Positions 21,455 to 33,975 of a stretch of DNA of 64,000 nt are shown one piece after another. Source of the stretch: Triglochin maritima (Eukaryota > Streptophyta > Magnoliopsida > Alismatales > Juncaginaceae). Below the pieces are notes generated by a model. That model was not told the origin of the DNA. It was given only the letters and a program-made list of their open reading frames with translations, and searched no databases. The translations under genes and the position numbers were made by a program. Each line of letters begins with the position of its first letter. The stretch's first letter is position 1. The DNA lies in NCBI GenBank assembly GCA_963682175.1, contig OY821772.1:42926925-42990924 (forward strand). Direction: 5' to 3'.

Positions 21455-23317
21455 TCACATCCTCACTTCTTCACTTTGTGTGTTTGGAACATAGCCACAT
21501 TCCCTCAGACGCCCAACCAACACGTCGAGAACAGAGTATATCTGCTCAGTCTCTGGATGCCCCTTATCGCCTGTAACAAATGCACGTACCCCGGAATCCA
21601 GCTCGATCCAGCTGCACCCTGGCAATTTCTTTATGTTCTGATTCCTCATGAACAGCCTAATGTCCGAAACATCTTCATGCCTTCCAGTTGACCCATATAC
21701 ATTCGACAGCAGCACATAGCTACCACTATGCTTCGGTTCCATCTCCACTAACTTCTTTGCTGCCTCCACAGCCCGATCGGCATCCCCATGGATCCGACAG
21801 GCAGCCATGTACGCCCTCCACACCACGGGATTTGACCATATTGGCATACTCACCAACAAATTGTGTGCCTCTTCGAGCCGCCCCGCTCGGCCTAGCATGT
21901 CCACAACACAAGAGTAATGCTCCACTGTGGGAGCGACCTTGTAGTCTGATTCCATTATTTCGACGATCTTTTTGCCCTTATCGACCAACCCAGCATGGCT
22001 ACAAGCAGATAACACACCAACAAAAGTGACCGTGTCCGGTGTGATTCCAATGTCACTCATGTGTGCAAACAACCCCAATGCATCAAGGCCCTTACCATGC
22101 GCTGCATAACTATTGATCATAATGTTCCACGACACTGCATCACGGCTCCTCATCCCGTCAAAAACCAAGCGCGCATCTCCCAAATTCCCACACTTTGCAT
22201 ACATATCCATAACAACATTCTCCACGAACGCGTCCCCTTCATTCCTCAACCCATTCGTGACCATGTAGCCATGAATCTCCCTTCCACGCTTCAAAGACGA
22301 AATGTGAGCACAAACTGGAAGAACAGCCGTCACAGTAACATGGTCCGGTAGGACACCAACCCGTCTCATCCTACCAAACAATGCCAAAGTACCCTCATCA
22401 TCCCCACTCTTCTGAAGTGCCGAAATCATTGAATTCCACGAAAACACATCTCTCTCCTTCATACCTTCAAAAACCACGACTGCCTCCTCCACAACCCCAC
22501 ACTTACCATACATATCGATCAAAGAGTTACAAACGCAAACATCAGAATCGTACCCACACCTCCTCGCCAACTCATGCACCCTCCTCCCCCCATCCAAATC
22601 CCCAGTAGCCGCATACGCCGACAAAACCCCAGTAACCGTAAACTTACTCATCTCCACCCCTTCCCTTCCCATCCTCTCATAAAACCCCACCGCATCCGCA
22701 AACCTCCCCGCCTGTGCAAGCCCATTCACGACCGAATTCCACATAACAACGTCCCTCCTCGGCAATCCCTCGAACACCTTAACTGCGTCCCCCACAAACC
22801 CCAACCGAATCCAACAATTCACCACCGCACTCACAACGAACACGTCCCCCTCCAGCCCCAGCTTGTGGAGCAGCCCGCAGATTTTGAAGACCTCAACCGG
22901 ACGGTTGAGGTGTCCACAGGCATTGACGACGGAGGGGAAGGTGAAGGCGTCAGGGACAAGGGAAGAGCAGCGGAGGTGGAAGTAGAGGGAGAGGGCGTGG
23001 AGTGGGAGGGAGTGGGAGGCGGCGGCGGAGATGGCGGCGTTGAGGGAGATGAGGTTGGGGGGGTTGGGGGCGGTGCGGAGGACGGAGAGGGAGTGGTGGG
23101 GTTGGGAGCAGGAGGAGTAGAGGTGGATTAGGGAGGTGATTGTGGAAGGGGAGTTGAGGTGGAAGCCGTTGGTGGTTATGAAGGCGTGGAGTTGTTTGGC
23201 CCTTCGGAGGTCGCGGTGACGGCCGAGGTGTTGGAGGAGGGAGATTAGGACGCCACGGTGGCGGCGGAGGGTCAGGATTGAGAGCCGTTTGGGGAGGTGG
23301 GGGTCTTGTGGTTCCAT
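21455..23317 (-). CDS. Pentatricopeptide repeat protein, PLS/E class, without DYW domain
   Basis: Intronless gene of 620 aa starting at the ATG at 23317 (MEPQDPHLPKR); the frame stays open for 42 more codons upstream but without an ATG. Repeats of the P, L and S types run from about residue 60 to 480, with typical phrases such as VSWNIMINSYAAHG, LIDMYGKCG and VLSACSHAGLVD. An E-type tail follows (LLSNVYGSTG, LPGCSWIEL), then a short E+ start (ECGYVPNTQ) and an abrupt stop after SEEVRM. Family members bind organellar RNA one repeat per base and take part in C-to-U editing or maturation in mitochondria or plastids; E proteins recruit a DYW partner in trans. Target and compartment cannot be told from here. 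The N-terminal third is strikingly GC-rich compared with the surroundings. Confidence 0.93.
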   Translation of the reverse strand: MEPQDPHLPKRLSILTLRRHRGVLISLLQHLGRHRDLRRAKQLHAFITTNGFHLNSPSTITSLIHLYSSCSQPHHSLSVLRTAPNPPNLISLNAAISAAASHSLPLHALSLYFHLRCSSLVPDAFTFPSVVNACGHLNRPVEVFKICGLLHKLGLEGDVFVVSAVVNCWIRLGFVGDAVKVFEGLPRRDVVMWNSVVNGLAQAGRFADAVGFYERMGREGVEMSKFTVTGVLSAYAATGDLDGGRRVHELARRCGYDSDVCVCNSLIDMYGKCGVVEEAVVVFEGMKERDVFSWNSMISALQKSGDDEGTLALFGRMRRVGVLPDHVTVTAVLPVCAHISSLKRGREIHGYMVTNGLRNEGDAFVENVVMDMYAKCGNLGDARLVFDGMRSRDAVSWNIMINSYAAHGKGLDALGLFAHMSDIGITPDTVTFVGVLSACSHAGLVDKGKKIVEIMESDYKVAPTVEHYSCVVDMLGRAGRLEEAHNLLVSMPIWSNPVVWRAYMAACRIHGDADRAVEAAKKLVEMEPKHSGSYVLLSNVYGSTGRHEDVSDIRLFMRNQNIKKLPGCSWIELDSGVRAFVTGDKGHPETEQIYSVLDVLVGRLRECGYVPNTQSEEVRM

Positions 23318-24245
23318 TTGGTCGTTGCAAGTTTGAATGGATTTAGAAGGAACTCCAATACTATGCACGTCAGATTTTTGAAATACATATATATCAAACA
23401 CCAGGTCTTCAGAGCATTGTTGTGTTTTCAAGAGGTATAACAACTATATAGTCTGCCTCCTTCATCAAACGCAACGTTCAGGATGCTAGCTGAGGTATAA
23501 CAACGTCCAGTATTCATTCGCTTGCCTGTTCAGGAAACAACAAAACGATCTCAGCTCACATTTCGTCGAGTACCAATTGGAACATCAAGCAAGGAATCAA
23601 CCCCTAAAAGGCACTAAAAAGTCTAAAATGGCAAAAGAAGGCAATAACATGAGTTTTGACTTGTGAGTTTGGACAAGAAGCCATAACTCATTCGGTTTGT
23701 TTTCTCTTTCCTAGATTAAGGAAGCATACTAGTGTACTAGGTGTTTAACTCATTAATCTTTGTAAGTACCAACTGTAAGGAAGTATACTAATCTACTTAG
23801 GTGCTACTCATTAAGTCCTTAATGGTTGCATCCATATTTCGGCGTCGTTCTTACAAAAAGTTAATTCATTTCACAACACCACCATCCTAATTCAATTACG
23901 CCAGTCTTCCTTACCAAGGCATATGCAAGAGTTTTGTTTCTTTTATTATACATAAGTATTAAAATATTTCCAGAAAGAAAAGCATCATATGAAAAAGAAA
24001 GAAAAAACAGATACACATTTTCTGAAGATTGAGACCAAGAATTTCTTGTGTGGCTAATGGATAAAAGGGTCGTGAATGTACAAAATTGAGAAAGGAGAAG
24101 TAACAACTGCCAGATTCTGAGGCGTTGGGATATAATAGATTTGCAGAGATCGTGACATCAGGGTTTCAATGCTCGACAGTCAAGACTGAATACCATGGCC
24201 TAGGTCCTCAGTGCAATCATGCCAAAGCGCCTATAATGTCTGCTC
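23318..24245. other. Spacer between the PPR gene and the UPL3 gene
   Basis: The right end is presumably the UPL3 3' UTR; the left end is the PPR 5' region. A short duplication is visible at about 23720-23820 (GGAAGCATACTAGTGTACTAGG and GGAAGTATACTAATCTACTTAGG regions). Nothing else stands out. Confidence 0.5.
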
Positions 24246-27200
24246 TTAGGACAAATCAAATGAACCTTGCCCCTCGCTGATGGCATAAAGTACTTTCTTC
24301 TTCATGATTTCCTGCAAAAGAATGGAGACCGGGTAAAACAAAAAAAAGATGAACCAACAGCACGAGTACAATAAATACAAAACAAACAGAAAGATAGGAA
24401 CCTTGGTTGAATAAGGAGGAAGCTTGAGATAATTGGCGCAAGTCATCACGCTAGGCAAGTCATCATCCGCAACATCACACGCCGCCGTCCCATTTGAAGC
24501 TGTGTTTGTAGCAGTTGATGAGTGCTGTTCATCACAAGGTGAAACACGTGCAAGATAAGTGGGACAGGTAATTTGAAAAGCACATAACATGGGGGAAGTT
24601 GAATACATAGTCAAGTCTACTGCACTGCTAGTACCTTCCTCACTATGGTTAGTTTTGGATTTAAGATGGCCAAACCACCAGGAGGAAGCCTGGGAGCACC
24701 AGTTACAAACTGGCAAAAGGCACGCTGCTGCTCGGGGGTAAATTCTCCCAAAATCTCAAGTAACTAAATACAAAAGAATTGCTAAATCAGACTTGGGCAG
24801 ATGAGAAATAGAATCATATGTATGACTCCTTATAACATTGGAGCAGCTTTTTTTGGTCAGTGAGAACTATAGAGCATACATAAATAATTGCTGGGCTCTT
24901 GGCGGTATATCCATGATCGAACTTAATGTTGTCAATCAATGTTTCGGTCTGTAGACATTAACAGAGTCATAATAAATAAATAAAAGAATCGGGAATTATA
25001 AAGGCAACATGAATAGAAGTACCTTCCACAGTTCGCTCCGACCACATAACAAGTAGTCAAGTTCATCGGCAGAAAAGATTTTCAATGAGGTGATGTCAAA
25101 AACCTGTTACACAATGAACATAGTGTATAATCATTGCATTTGACAACCAACCCGGTCCAACCCACTTCACAAGAGAAAGAAGCAGCATAGACAGTACATC
25201 AAAATTTCAAAAAGAAAGAAAACAGTGCAAGACTCTTCATGCAATAAACTTACATAATGAAAATGAAAATACATTGTTCTCATCAAAATACGTGACTTAA
25301 TTAATGAGAACAAAAATGTTCCGCAAATGCTCTGAGTTTGTTAAGACTCTAAACAAGAACATCTGCTGAAGAAAGTCTTAGCGGATTATTTTTTATCGGT
25401 GTCTTGAGTTCAGGATATTAACGTAAAAATTACAATTTCAGACTTGTGGAAAACTGGGTGGGCACTGCCCAGAGAGAATCATGACCAGTTTTCATGCATT
25501 ATTTCTCTTTCTGATTTTTTTTACTTAAAAAGTCGTTGAGAGTTCACACAAAATGTGAAATGATAACATTGCTTGATTGTTTGATAAAATTATCTTCACT
25601 TTGACATGAGAACTGCTAGAGTGCTAGGGTTAAAAAAATTAAGTTTATATTGTGAGAACGAAGTAATCAACTGGATGGTAATATGGAGAAATTGAAATGT
25701 ACCTAAGGTAATAACGTATAATCACATGAGTGCCATGAGGTAATAGATTAACTGGGAATCAGCATGCTTAGATTTGAGGAAGACACAAGCATCGAATTTT
25801 TAGCATAAAACATTCCATGATAACGATTTAGAGAAGAAAGAAAACTTGCCTGGTTGAACCCTTCTCTAAAAGCTTCTAACTGCCTAGCAATTCCGGATTT
25901 AACAGTAGCATCAACTACCAATGAAATGTACTCTTCCAAATTGTCTATCTCTACCTGGAAACAAAATTCTCAATAATTTCAGATTACTTATTCATCGTAA
26001 ACTGATGCAATGGTTACGAGAGGTACCAATACGTTCTCTTGTTTAAGGATGTAATCAGGGTAGCCAGGAACAGCAAAATCAAGACACAAATCCTCAATTG
26101 GTGTACCACGGAAATGTAAATCAGCAACTGTTTTTAAGTTGCTTTGACCTAGTGCTTCTAAATGTTTTTTCCGCTCGGCAAGGAGTTGCATTTCTTGAAG
26201 GGTCTTCCCAAAGTCAGTATCAAAGGAGAGAATATCATACAAATCAAGTTCCTGCTCAAATCAAAGTCGCTACTTTGTTAATATTAATTGGCAAGTGATT
26301 TGAGGGGGAAAAGTTAGCAAATGCAACACCGATAAGAAGCAACTTACATGACCAAGGATGAGTTTATAGAAACCTACTGATAGTGGTAGGTCCAAAAGTC
26401 TACCATCTTGAAGAGCTTTTGCAATAACTCGACCAAGTAAACGAAAATTGTCAACAACTTTAGTGTATTTTTTACCATCACAGGAATCAAGACTAGGGGG
26501 CCAAGGGCGAGGGAATAGTCCAAGAGGAGAATATATCATATCCTTGGTACCATCCAAAGAACCACACCCAATTTTATTTCTCTGGGACGTATCATTTTTT
26601 AGGGGGTCTCCCTGCTCATCTTGTGTTTTGGGTTTCCTTGACAAAATATTAGATCTCCACATTTGAAGTCCATCCTTTTGAAATTCATGACTAAGGAGGG
26701 TATAGAACTCAAGAGTTGGACCTAGCCCTGTCCCAACCTCCCCAAAGTATTCCACTTCTAACACAGCTTTCTGACTAGAATACATCTCCATGACCTTTGC
26801 AGCGGAAGCTAAGATCCGGTTCCTAGAGACACGGACCTTTTGTCTTTGCAACCTGCCTACACGACTCTCCCTCTCATTTGATGAACCGTGACCACCGATA
26901 CCAAACTGATGAAGATGATGCAATGCTCTGGATAAGCCAAAGGTTGTAGAGTAGAAAAATTGTCTTCTAGTTTCAAATGGGAAAAGGAAGGGACATGCTT
27001 TGGTTAATTGAGAGCACCATGTAGGTAAACTGCCACTGAAAAGAGCAAGAACGTCCTGAACTTGCCTGGCTAATTTAGGTGTCAACTTGCTATTGATAAA
27101 TTCTGCTGAAGGAACTTTTGCACCAACAGTATTAAGTTCATTGAGATAAAATTGTTTTCCTTCTATAAAATCATCTGAAATAGACTGAAATCTTAGACGA

Positions 27201-30200
27201 GGAGCAAGCTGATTTATTCCTTCAAGAACACGCAAAAGTGCCAAAATATTGTAACTGCTGTCACTTTTCTCGAGATCACAAGGAAGATCCACATGCAAGA
27301 TACTATCAACAAAAGAAACTTGCTGTTTTTGTACAGCAGCACTATTATTGGAAGCTGAAACAGGTCCTGCCAACTTAGTTAGGGGTGATGACGTTGACTC
27401 TCCAGTTGAACCTGGGACAAGCTGGCCACCCGCCTTTCTATATGTAATTGTATAAATATCACCCCATAATCGTGCACCGTCACTATGAGTGAAATCACTT
27501 CTATTTGCTCTTTCATTATGATCATCGTCCTCAACAACATTTTTCTGTTTGATAGCTTGATATAGAGTCAAATGTCTGTTCAAGGTCTTTCCACCTGATG
27601 AAAATATCAGCTTTGGAGGATCATTAGACCGACCAGTATAAGGATGGTTTTCATGACCCCTATCACCACTTTTAGTTTTACCACTACCAGATGCCACACT
27701 AGCCATGGTAGCTGCAGCAAATGACAAGGTACCCCTTGAACCAGTAGAATTTAAACTGGTAACGTCATCAAAGTCAGGATAGACAATTTTATTAGTGGTC
27801 ATAGAGTGGGTAGCGTTACTGCTCAATGAAGGGGCAGCAACACCATCATCAGAAGTATCTTCCAGCTGCACATCTACCTTGTCTGGTACGCAGATAGGAA
27901 CAGAATCATCAATAAGTACCTGATTTGGATGAAATGCATTTAGTGTCATCAAAATTTTGCCACCCATAATATGACCATTCTTAAGCAGTATCTCACTACA
28001 AAAGGAAACACAGACCAGTACAAAAGGTAACGGTGAACTTGAGGCACTTCGGTGGCTCAGAAGAACATAAACTATAATAAAACAATTTTAAGCTTATCAT
28101 GCTACCTCCTCACTTACATCATCATCATCATCTGAAAGGACATCATCCCCAATTAACAAAGCATTGGCAATCTCAAAAGAAGACATATCCAACTCTTCAT
28201 CCTGTAGGGAAGAAAGAATTACAAGAAAATAGAACCAGGGTGAGAGAATAAAAGATAGTGGTGACAGATTTCTCAAGATGACCAAATAAATAAGTTTCAG
28301 ATTCAACAATTCAAACTGGATAAAATTATCAAGGTGACTTACAAACCACAAGATGAAACAACCGGTGGAACTTATGTGAACATATTTCATATTATTGATC
28401 ACACATTATAAATTCCAGAAACCTACAGAACATGCTTGAATGTAAATGACTGGAATAAGAGAAACAAAAATAAGTCCCAAGTTATTCAAAATGAATCGAT
28501 CAAACAGATAAGACAAGTGTTAGGAAATAAAATACAAACATAAAAGTGCTTGATCTGCTAGTATGCAATGGCCCATGCAATCATGAAAATACAAATCACT
28601 AAAAAAAATTCAGATTTTTTTCAGTTAACAATTTCCTACAGTTTATACTATATAATGAGGATAGATGTATCATCCACCTAGTTGAGAAGATAACCATTGA
28701 CATAATTAATGATGCAACATATTCATTCAAATATCAAAGTACAACCTAATTCACATAAACCCAGAAATACTTGACAATAAACATCTTGAGCGAACCTCAG
28801 AAGTGGAGTGTCCATCTATAGGTTCAAGATGTGTGTTTTTATCTGTAACAGCCTTTGAATGCAGTTTGTCACTCTTGATTTGGGTCCTTTTTGTGTACTC
28901 GTAAGCAGCATTTTTTAAGGTCGATTTACCCTTTCCTTTAAAGACATTGCTTGTTCCCTCTTTAGACTGATTCCCTCCTCTATCACCTAACACCAATGAC
29001 GGCCTGGATCTTGGTGAACGGTTCTGTTCAGAAGCAGAATCAGAGAGAGAGGGCCCTTTCCCAGCAGGTAGAGCTTCGTGCTCAGAATTTTCAACTGATA
29101 CAGAAGACTTTTTCTCAAAATCTCCAAGCTGAACCCTTGGCCAGAGGAACTCCTCGACAGAAGCAAGAGTTGCCAAAGGATCTATGAGGACAATATTAGA
29201 AGAATAATCACGAAGGGATTTATCACCACGTGACCTGCACAGGCATAACTTTATAGGGTGTGTTAATGCACCAAGTCCAGATGACAGGTGTGAGCTTCCC
29301 ATGGATGGTTGACTAAGCATGACAGGAAAGCGCTCCAAAGAGGATAGAGCACTTTGTAGCTTTTGAACTAGAACTGTCATGGGCAACTCATTATTCTGCT
29401 TATGTGTAGCTGGAAGGGCTATAGCAATGAATAACTTAAATCTTCTGAGAATTTCATAATGAAACTTATGCAAGTTAGCATCTGATGCTCTGTCTTTTGA
29501 AAAGGCACCACAAGACAAGTAATTTAACAATGCCGAAACAACTCCACTACCAATGAATTCAAACGTGGACACACTGTCTTCCTTGCTTAGTTGTGTAAGA
29601 ATCTCAGAAATGACCCCATTCAAGTTCTTGGTGTCTGTAGATCTACCAAAGGAAGGACCTCCAGGAGCCTTGAATTTACCTTTTAATCTAACATCTTCAA
29701 TGCTGGCATTCAGTTGTGCGGACAGAGTTTTTAGATGAATGAGGTCATCACTCATTCCAACTTCAATTGAATCAGAACTTGATGGAAAATACATATTTTT
29801 CAAAGCCTTTGCACATTCACTGACAGCTGTACGGAGGTTATGCTTATTTTTAGAAACTTCTATAGTAGTTGAAGATGGACCTATATTTCCTTGAACAGAA
29901 ATTTTAGACTGTTCTGGGGAACTACATCCAGCCACAGTAAGACCACTACGGCGTCGATAACGGCGAGAACATGAACTTCCAATCAAAAAATCATTATCTT
30001 TCTCAGAATAGGACTGGAAGGGAGAAGAAACGGAGCGATCAGTTACAATAAGCATATCTATGGCATGAACCACACCTTCTCTGACAAACATCTTTGCAAA
30101 TGTTCCAGGAAGCTTATCCATTAGAATTTCTGCTATTTGGAGAGCTGGAATCAGAACTTGTGGATCTTTCCATGCTAATAGACTTGCCAAGAAACTATAA

Positions 30201-33132
30201 AAAGGTAATAATACTTTAATCAAAAGGCCCAAAAGGTTCCGCCACTGATCATATAAAGGAAAGTAAAAAAGGTAATAATAATTTAATCAACAGTTTTTAA
30301 GACTTGAGGGAAGTTATAACCTGGATATATTTGTTGTATTTTGTAGAGATTGGATTGTATCTCCCGTGCTAAAGTACATAACCTTAGCAATGACAGATAG
30401 GCACTTATGGCGAACTGGAGCATTTATGCTGGACTCATATATCTATTTCCATTAAATAGAAACGTTTCATAAGAAATAGTTAAAATATGACAGAAATGAT
30501 TAGATATGTAATATGAAACCAGGGGAAATATATTTTCAAAATAACAAACCTGTACTAAAACAGGAAGTAAATCCATACCAAACTGGTGTAGTAGTTCAGG
30601 TTGGTCATGCAATAACTTTTCACGAGCTGAAATCACATACTTGGTACCATCAGCGTTTTCCAGACTCTCAGCTGTGATGACTGAGAATTTTTTTGCAGCT
30701 GAACCGTGCACATAACCATTTAGAACTACAGGAAGAGAGATGGTTCCTTGAGGAAGTGGAGGCAGAAGCTCATCGGCGAGATTCACAATCTCAAAAATCT
30801 GCTTTGAGAAACTAATATCAATCATATTACTTGCTGATTAGGAAAATAAAGGTTTTAGCTTTTATGACAGCAAAAGGATTTATTTGAATGATTATGTATT
30901 CTGAACCGTGAATTATTGAGTATATGGTAAACAAAGACAAACTACATGACAGTTCAGGATTGCATAGAGCCATAAAAACTGAAGTTCTTATGATTTCTTA
31001 AGAATCACCTAACACATGCTCAGACCAATACAAATGTCTCAGCTTCAGATTTCAATGATCTCATCTTTAAATCAACTGTATAGTTCGAGGTAAATTTGTA
31101 TTCAAAAAAATGTTTGGAGGATCTCTACATTAAAACAAAATCAAGGCACTTTTTATCGGAGACGAATGGAACTGTTCTCAACCCCACTTCTAGTTCTATG
31201 TGTAGTGTGATGATAGAGCAACATGTGGGAAAGAGAAACAGCTACCTGCTCTGGAGGCCTGGTCATGGCTGGTGAAACTGAAGCACCAGCTACTAGATTA
31301 GAGCATGAAAGGATAGCCGTAAGAATACGACTAATTCCAAGAAGATGAAGAGCCTTCGCTCCCAAAGTAGAACCACTTGCGCATGTTGACAAAAGACGAA
31401 TTAAACCCTGAAAAGCTCAGAAATTTAGAATGCATCTATGATCTAACAAGTGTGAAGCAGTACCTGAATGTATACTAGCTGAAAAAATTCAAGGTCATTT
31501 AAGTGTGCCACAATACCGTGTATGTTGCCATACTAACAGATGCCTGACCACCCACAGAGTTGCTAGCAGATATCAGTCCAGCAGCTTGTGCGACCAATCC
31601 ATGATTGCATAGCTCATCTAGTATCTCGGGTGATGAAGCAAAAGCCTCAGCGATACGCGTCAAGCACACAGAGGCATGATCCAGCACCTGCCATTATTTG
31701 GTCAGTATAAAGAACTAGTTACATGCAATGTGTAAGGAGATTTCAACCCCTAAAAGTGAACATCATATATAGCAGAGATAAGTTACCTTTGAATCATGAT
31801 AATTTAGAAGGTTTGTAAGTAACGGAACTGCTTGCATCACAGAATCAGCAGCATCAGATGGGAGCTTCTTACAGATATTTTCTGCAGTGGATAATGCAAC
31901 CCTCTAAAGGAAAGAGTAAAAGGCAATGCATAAATAATTTTCCGGTAATGGTCCTAGAAATCTAACTAAATAACTACCTGTACACCCATAGAGAAGAAAT
32001 CAAGATATGACAAAACCGCCATAAGTGCACCAGCTCGCAAACAGGCAGTTGGATGTTCTTGTGATATCTTCTTCAAGGCTTGCAAAGACTATAACAAGCA
32101 AAAAGAATCCAGGTCTTAGCTATAAAGAAAAGGAACTCACTTTCCACTTACAACATGACTGAAACGGAACTGCAAGTGCAAAATACAAAATGTGTCCACT
32201 GTCCCTAACAAGTCTCAGACCATTTATTTCTATGTCGTGGGCTACGTTCCAAGAAGGAATTTCATCCAGAAATTATAACATAATGTAAATGACTAAAGTT
32301 GACATTTTACTAAAATGTGACTTCTTTAAGTCCACAAAATGCAACAAAGGAAATTATCACGTAAACTGCCAATATATATACATATATTAGTATGTGGTCA
32401 TTTTGGCAAGCATACCTGTTCAGCCAAATCCATGTACTCGATCGTAAGCAGTCTCGCAACGAAACACGATACCGCACCATAATGCACAACGGACGAACAT
32501 GAAGACGGCAACACATCACAGAGATGAGTCATCGCCCTGGCAGCAAGCAGCATTATATCCGGATTACTCTCATGATTCAGCAATCCAACAAGCACGGGAA
32601 CAAACGAGTCCACGGGAAACGACCCGAGCGAATCCTCCGTCCCAACCGCCAACAAATCACAAACCTGAGTCAACGCCTCGACCTGCCTTCCCTCCTCCCC
32701 ATCCGCCCTCAGCTCCGCCAGCATCTTCTTAAACCGCCCGCCGGGCTGCGACGAAGACGACCCGGACGACGGCAGAAAATCATCCAATCCCGCCCCGAGC
32801 TTCCTCAGAAGCCCCTGGAGAGCGCTACTAGCGGAAGTAAACCCGTGCGGGAGAACTCCGACTCCGATCTCACCGTCGCTCCCGTCGTCATCGTAATCAA
32901 CGCCGAATCCTATCGCGTCCCGATCGCGTCCCCGAGGCCTAGAGCCCTCCGCCTCCTTCCCCTTGCCCTTGTGGCGGGCGCGGCTGCCGGAGCCGCGGCG
33001 GCGGGGGAAGGGGGGATCGGAGTCCATGGAGGGGGGGCGGCGGGTGAAGGTGGCGAGGGAGACACGGGATCGCTTGGTGGGGTGAGGTTGCGAAGAGGAG
33101 GACTTCGCTTGCTTCGGGGTGGGTGTGTCCAT
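24246..33132 (-). CDS. UPL3: HECT-type E3 ubiquitin ligase UPL3 (KAKTUS type)
   Basis: Nuclear/cytosolic ligase that takes ubiquitin from an E2 onto its own cysteine and passes it to substrates; in Arabidopsis it restrains endoreduplication and trichome branching. I assemble 17 exons, all in phase, giving 1837 aa: 33132-32416, 32088-31978, 31903-31787, 31687-31517, 31407-31246, 30798-30550, 30442-30321, 30194-28796, 28201-28106, 27919-26348, 26251-26027, 25954-25850, 25103-25023, 24948-24880, 24763-24635, 24524-24402, 24311-24246. A Ser/Arg-rich N-terminus is followed by an armadillo-like region (about 100-550, e.g. [34 protein letters not shown]), an acidic/low-complexity middle, and the HECT domain from about 1430 ([12 protein letters not shown]). 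The catalytic cysteine is in [17 protein letters not shown], about residue 1804. Intron 12 uses a GC donor. The length fits UPL3 rather than the shorter Arabidopsis UPL4. Confidence 0.96.
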
Positions 33133-33791
33133 GCACGATCAGGCGACGGTGAGAGCCGGAGAGGGCATCGGAACCCTAGATTTTGGAGGTCGTCGGAGAT
33201 GGTGATGGTGATGGGGATTGGATTGGATTGGATGGTGTGTTGGAGGTTGAAGCGCATCCCACGCTCTCTCCTCTCCAATTAACAACACTCTTACCATTTT
33301 CTTCTTCTTTTTCTTTTTTTTAACAACAAAAGCACCATTTTTGGTTATTCTGTTCTAAAAAAACATTTTCTTAGAAAATTATATATAAATTGTCAATGAT
33401 TGGTCGGAACCAAGTGGAGGGAAGTTCAAAATCCTACTCTCTTGATTTTAAATCGATTATCGATTTTTAATTGAAGGTGAGAGATCAAAGAACTTATTCT
33501 TTTGAAATTATGGACTTCCAATTGTATCTCTATTTTTTTTTAATTTGGTTGGTGCTATTAAATTAAAGCAATCATACTATGAACCACATCAAGATGAAAG
33601 CGGATACAAGGTTTATCGAGAACAACCATAACATGGACTTATCAGCTCAATACCAAAACAATACGTTTGCTAAGAACAGTCATAACATGCAACGAAAGTA
33701 AAGCAACTGAAAATAAAAACACATGAAGGAGTCTTGATTTCAGAGGAAAGTGTCTCTCGTGCCTCCCTCACAACTCCCTTACCTGCTGTGT
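33133..33791. other. UPL3 upstream region
   Basis: The GC-rich part to about 33280 is the likely 5' UTR/promoter of UPL3; CTAGGGTTCC occurs there on the minus strand. Beyond it the DNA turns AT-rich with no gene. Confidence 0.5.
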
Positions 33792-33975
33792 GTTTTTTTA
33801 TGACCAGTATTTCCTGACACCCGCCCATACTTGAGACAGCGGGTTGTGACTCTAAACTGTGGGTGGTCCAACATTGTTTTCACCGGAACGTATTAGTATT
33901 AAATAAAATGTTTTGGTAAGATTCGATCTTGTGACTTAAGGTCTGTGAACCAACATACCTAACCAACTCGGCTGC
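33792..33975 (-). mobile_element. Possible tRNA-derived SINE
   Basis: Read on the minus strand, AGCCGAGTTGGTTAGGT (33973-33957) fits an RNA polymerase III A box and AGATCGAATCT (33929-33919) a B box, about 30 bases apart as in a tRNA gene. The body continues for about 120 bases and ends in a short A run (33799-33792). No clean target duplication was found and the tRNA-like part cannot be a functional tRNA. Confidence 0.5.

Noticed and set aside
22574..23131. 185-codon plus-strand open frame, rich in Gly, Glu and Val
   Set aside because: It is antisense to the GC-rich 5' part of the PPR gene, whose minus frame has clear protein similarity.
23318..23443. N-terminal extension of the PPR protein by 42 residues
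   Set aside because: The frame is open but begins only at a TTG; the first ATG is at 23317.
32524..33282. 252-codon plus-strand open frame
   Set aside because: Shadow of UPL3 exon 1 and its GC-rich leader; low-complexity composition and no similarity.
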